NCBI RefSeq assembly: GCF_008728515.1
Contig: NC_044984.1
Coordinates: 119,097,349 to 119,161,348, forward strand
Direction: 5' to 3'
Length of the DNA stretch: 64,000 nucleotides
Origin: Papio anubis
Lineage: Eukaryota > Chordata > Mammalia > Primates > Cercopithecidae
Shown here: positions 62,146 to 64,000 of the stretch, in pieces
Numbering within the stretch: the first letter of the stretch is position 1
Layout: each line of letters starts with the position of its first letter
Notes under the pieces: generated by a model
The model's input: only the letters and a program-made list of their open reading frames with translations
Database searches by the model: none
Told to the model about the DNA's origin: nothing
Translations under genes and position numbers: made by a program

Positions 62146-62282
62146 CTTTTTTTAAGAGACAGGGTCCTGCTCTGTTGCCCAGGCTGGAGTGTGGTCGTGC
62201 AATCATAGCTCACCTCAAGCAATCCTCCCACACTGGCCTCCTAAAGCGCTGAGATCACAGGCGTGAGCCACTGTATGCAGCC
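62146..62282 (-). mobile_element. Short Alu-like monomer, antisense, internal deletion
   Basis: 'agagacagggtcctgctctg', 'gtgcaatcatagctcacctc', then directly 'aagcaatcctcccacactgg', ending 'gccactgtatgcagcc'. Monomer or internally deleted Alu. Confidence 0.82.
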
Positions 62283-62534
62283 TCATTCCCCTTTTCAATG
62301 AGGGCATCACTCTGAATTTCCTCCACGCAGTCCAGGATGGTCAGGTGGCCTCCATCGCCTGAAAAGGCAGAGCCTGTGCCCCAGGCCTGGCCAATCAGAG
62401 CACTGCTAGCCAGGTGACTGGCTCAAAGACAGGCATGCGACCCGAGCTGGTCCTATCGGAGGGAGGGCTAGGTAATTGTGCCAGAGTTAACCAGGGAGAA
62501 AACATTCCAACCCCCCCAGACTGGAACCAAGGGA
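62283..62534. other. Unique sequence, no feature seen
   Basis: Nothing recognised. Confidence 0.4.
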
Positions 62535-62980
62535 GATGTGAGTTAACACAACACAAATGTATTATCTTACAGTTCTAGAGGTCAGAAGGCCACAGTAGGC
62601 CTCACTGGACTTAAAGCAAGATGTTGGCAAGGCTGTGTTCCTTCTGGAAATTGCAGGGGAGAATCCATTCTGTGCCTTTTCCAGCTTCTAGAGGCTGCCT
62701 GTACTCCTAGGCTCATGGCCCCTTCCAGCAAAGCCATCACTCCTGCCTCTGCCTCTGCAGTCACAACTCTCTCTGACTCATGCTTCTCTTTCACTGCTAA
62801 GGAACCTTGTGATTACATCACCCTTATGATAATCCAGGAGAAGCCCCCATCTCAAGATATGTAACCTAATTAGATCTACAAGGGCCCTTTTGCCATGTCA
62901 GGTAACATATTCACATGTTCCCTGGGATTAGGACATGGACATCTTTGGGGGTGGTTATTCTGCCTACCATAGCAATCAGA
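62535..62980 (-). mobile_element. MLT1-type LTR, antisense
   Basis: 'caaatgtattatcttacagt', 'tctagaggtcagaaggccac', 'ttccagcttctagaggctgc', 'aaggaaccttgtgattacat', 'gataatccaggagaagcccc', 'attcacatgttccctgggat', 'ggacatctttgggggtggtt'. Near full length. Confidence 0.85.
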
Positions 62981-63239
62981 ACCACAGCAGGCAGGGTGCC
63001 AAGATGGAGAGAAAGTAAATCCTGGAGAATGTTTTGAGCCCCTGGATCAAGCTGTTCCTGAAGGTATATACTTAACTTTTCAGTTACATCATGACGATTA
63101 AATTTCCTTTTTACCCCTAAGCTAGTTGGAGGCTTTTGTTTTGCTTTGTTTCGTTTTATCATTTACAAACAGAGAGCCTGGCTGAATTAACTCCCAATCC
63201 ATAAAGATTTCACTGTGAGAAATTACCAGCTTGCATGTG

Positions 63240-63350
63240 TCTCTCACATGAGGCTGAAATCTTGAGAGTAAAGACAATACCTCCTATAACTTTGTCTCAT
63301 CAGCACCTAGCAAAAGAGGCACTGAGAAAATGTTTGTTGATTGAATAACA
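63240..63350 (+). repeat. L2 LINE 3' end
   Basis: 'gagagtaaagacaatacctc', 'tcatcagcacctagcaaaag', 'aatgtttgttgattgaataa'. Confidence 0.65.
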
Positions 63351-64000
63351 ATTTACTGACGGAATAAACACCCTCCTACATGCCCTCCCTCAGTGGCCAT
63401 CACAAGAACAAGAGGGCAGAGAGAAGCCTTGGCAGGATTTCCCAGGGGTGAATGGTAAGCCAGTCATTTCCCTCTGGGGGTGGCAGCTTCCTCAGAGAGA
63501 GGTGACCCAGACAGAAGTCCCGGAGACTTTTGTGGGCAGTGAGGGGCCCTGCCACCCAGAGCCAGCACTTCCCAGTTGATCCCGGGACGGCAGCTGCAGC
63601 GCTCTGCCGACAAATCTTTCTGAGTCATTTCTGGTCAGGAAGCAGCTTGCCGTCAGATGAAAGTCACAGTGGCTCCCTCTGCACACCCGGAGGAGGCAGC
63701 AGCCTCCTCTTTTCCACAGCAACAGAGTTCGGCGGCCACGGCCCTGCAAGGAGGGTTTCACGGGGCGAGGAGAGGAGTCAGAAGAGAAGCCTCCCAGGAA
63801 GGCCCGTGTGTCCTGGTCCCCAGAACTGAGCTATCATTTTACCTGACAACGAGGTCACTGCCATTCTTGTTCCCACGTACATCTGAGACATGTGGTCTGA
63901 GGCAGGCTCCCTGCCTCTCTTCTGCGCCCCACTCCCCAGACACACCTGCCTCTTCTTTTCTGATTTATCCTCTGTGGGCCCCGAAGGGGAGGCCTTACCC
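63351..64000. promoter_or_regulatory. Repeat-free block, possible enhancer at 63500-63780
   Basis: No repeat recognised. A consensus AP-1 site tgagtca (63621-63627) lies in balanced-GC sequence with 'caaatctttc' and 'gtcatttctggtcagg'. Could be a distal enhancer. Inference only. Confidence 0.25.

Noticed and set aside
1..64000. CRISPR array or prokaryotic operon
   Set aside because: Repeats are dispersed SINE/LINE/LTR copies or simple repeats. No regular spacer structure, no ribosome-binding sites, no long genes.
1..64000. tRNA genes
   Set aside because: B-box-like words (ggttcaa, ggattcgaa) fall inside Alu and MIR elements, which are RNA polymerase III-derived. No cloverleaf seen outside them.

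Overview
This window looks like non-coding primate DNA, intergenic or deep intronic. I found no exon, promoter, CpG island, tRNA or rRNA gene, and no processed gene copy that I could defend. Open reading frames are short and fall inside repeats, or have no domain-like composition. The organism is a primate because of about 40 Alu copies of J, S and Y age, a THE1-type LTR, an Hsmar1-type mariner relic and primate L1 3' ends. The AluY at 8694-8998 carries base changes I associate with Old World monkey (macaque/baboon) AluY subfamilies rather than human AluY, so a cercopithecoid monkey is my best guess.

Layout. 1-10 kb: unique sequence with MIR and L2, three Alus and a MER5-type hAT relic. 10-20 kb: a candidate regulatory block (about 10.25-10.76 kb), Alus, an MLT1 LTR, an ERV1-type LTR and a nested Alu. 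20-26 kb: the most rearranged part, with an inverted duplication (21342-21991 against 23382-24047), then two Alus in one target site giving three copies of the target duplication. 26-36 kb: a second copy of the ERV1-type LTR, several old L1 3' ends, GGAA microsatellites and an abutting inverted Alu pair. 36-42 kb: an L1 3' end carrying an internally deleted mariner and later an AluY, then a long L2. 42-46 kb: stacked MaLR-type LTRs, with a split Alu and an exact 47-bp inverted repeat that point to a template-switch rearrangement. 46-55 kb: MIR, L2, a hAT relic, a THE1-type solo LTR with a perfect 5-bp target duplication, and a stack of at least six insertions in one old LTR (52.69-54.77 kb). 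55-64 kb: Alus, a TTAG array, a CCCA/CGCA array, MIRs, an MLT1 LTR and a last unique block with an AP-1 motif.

No genes work together here. The value of the window is its insertion history, local rearrangements and a handful of unique AT-rich or motif-rich stretches that could be enhancers. All family names come from recognition by eye. Subfamily names, ages and edges should be read as approximate, typically within 5-30 bases unless a target-site duplication is quoted. No undescribed biological system was found.
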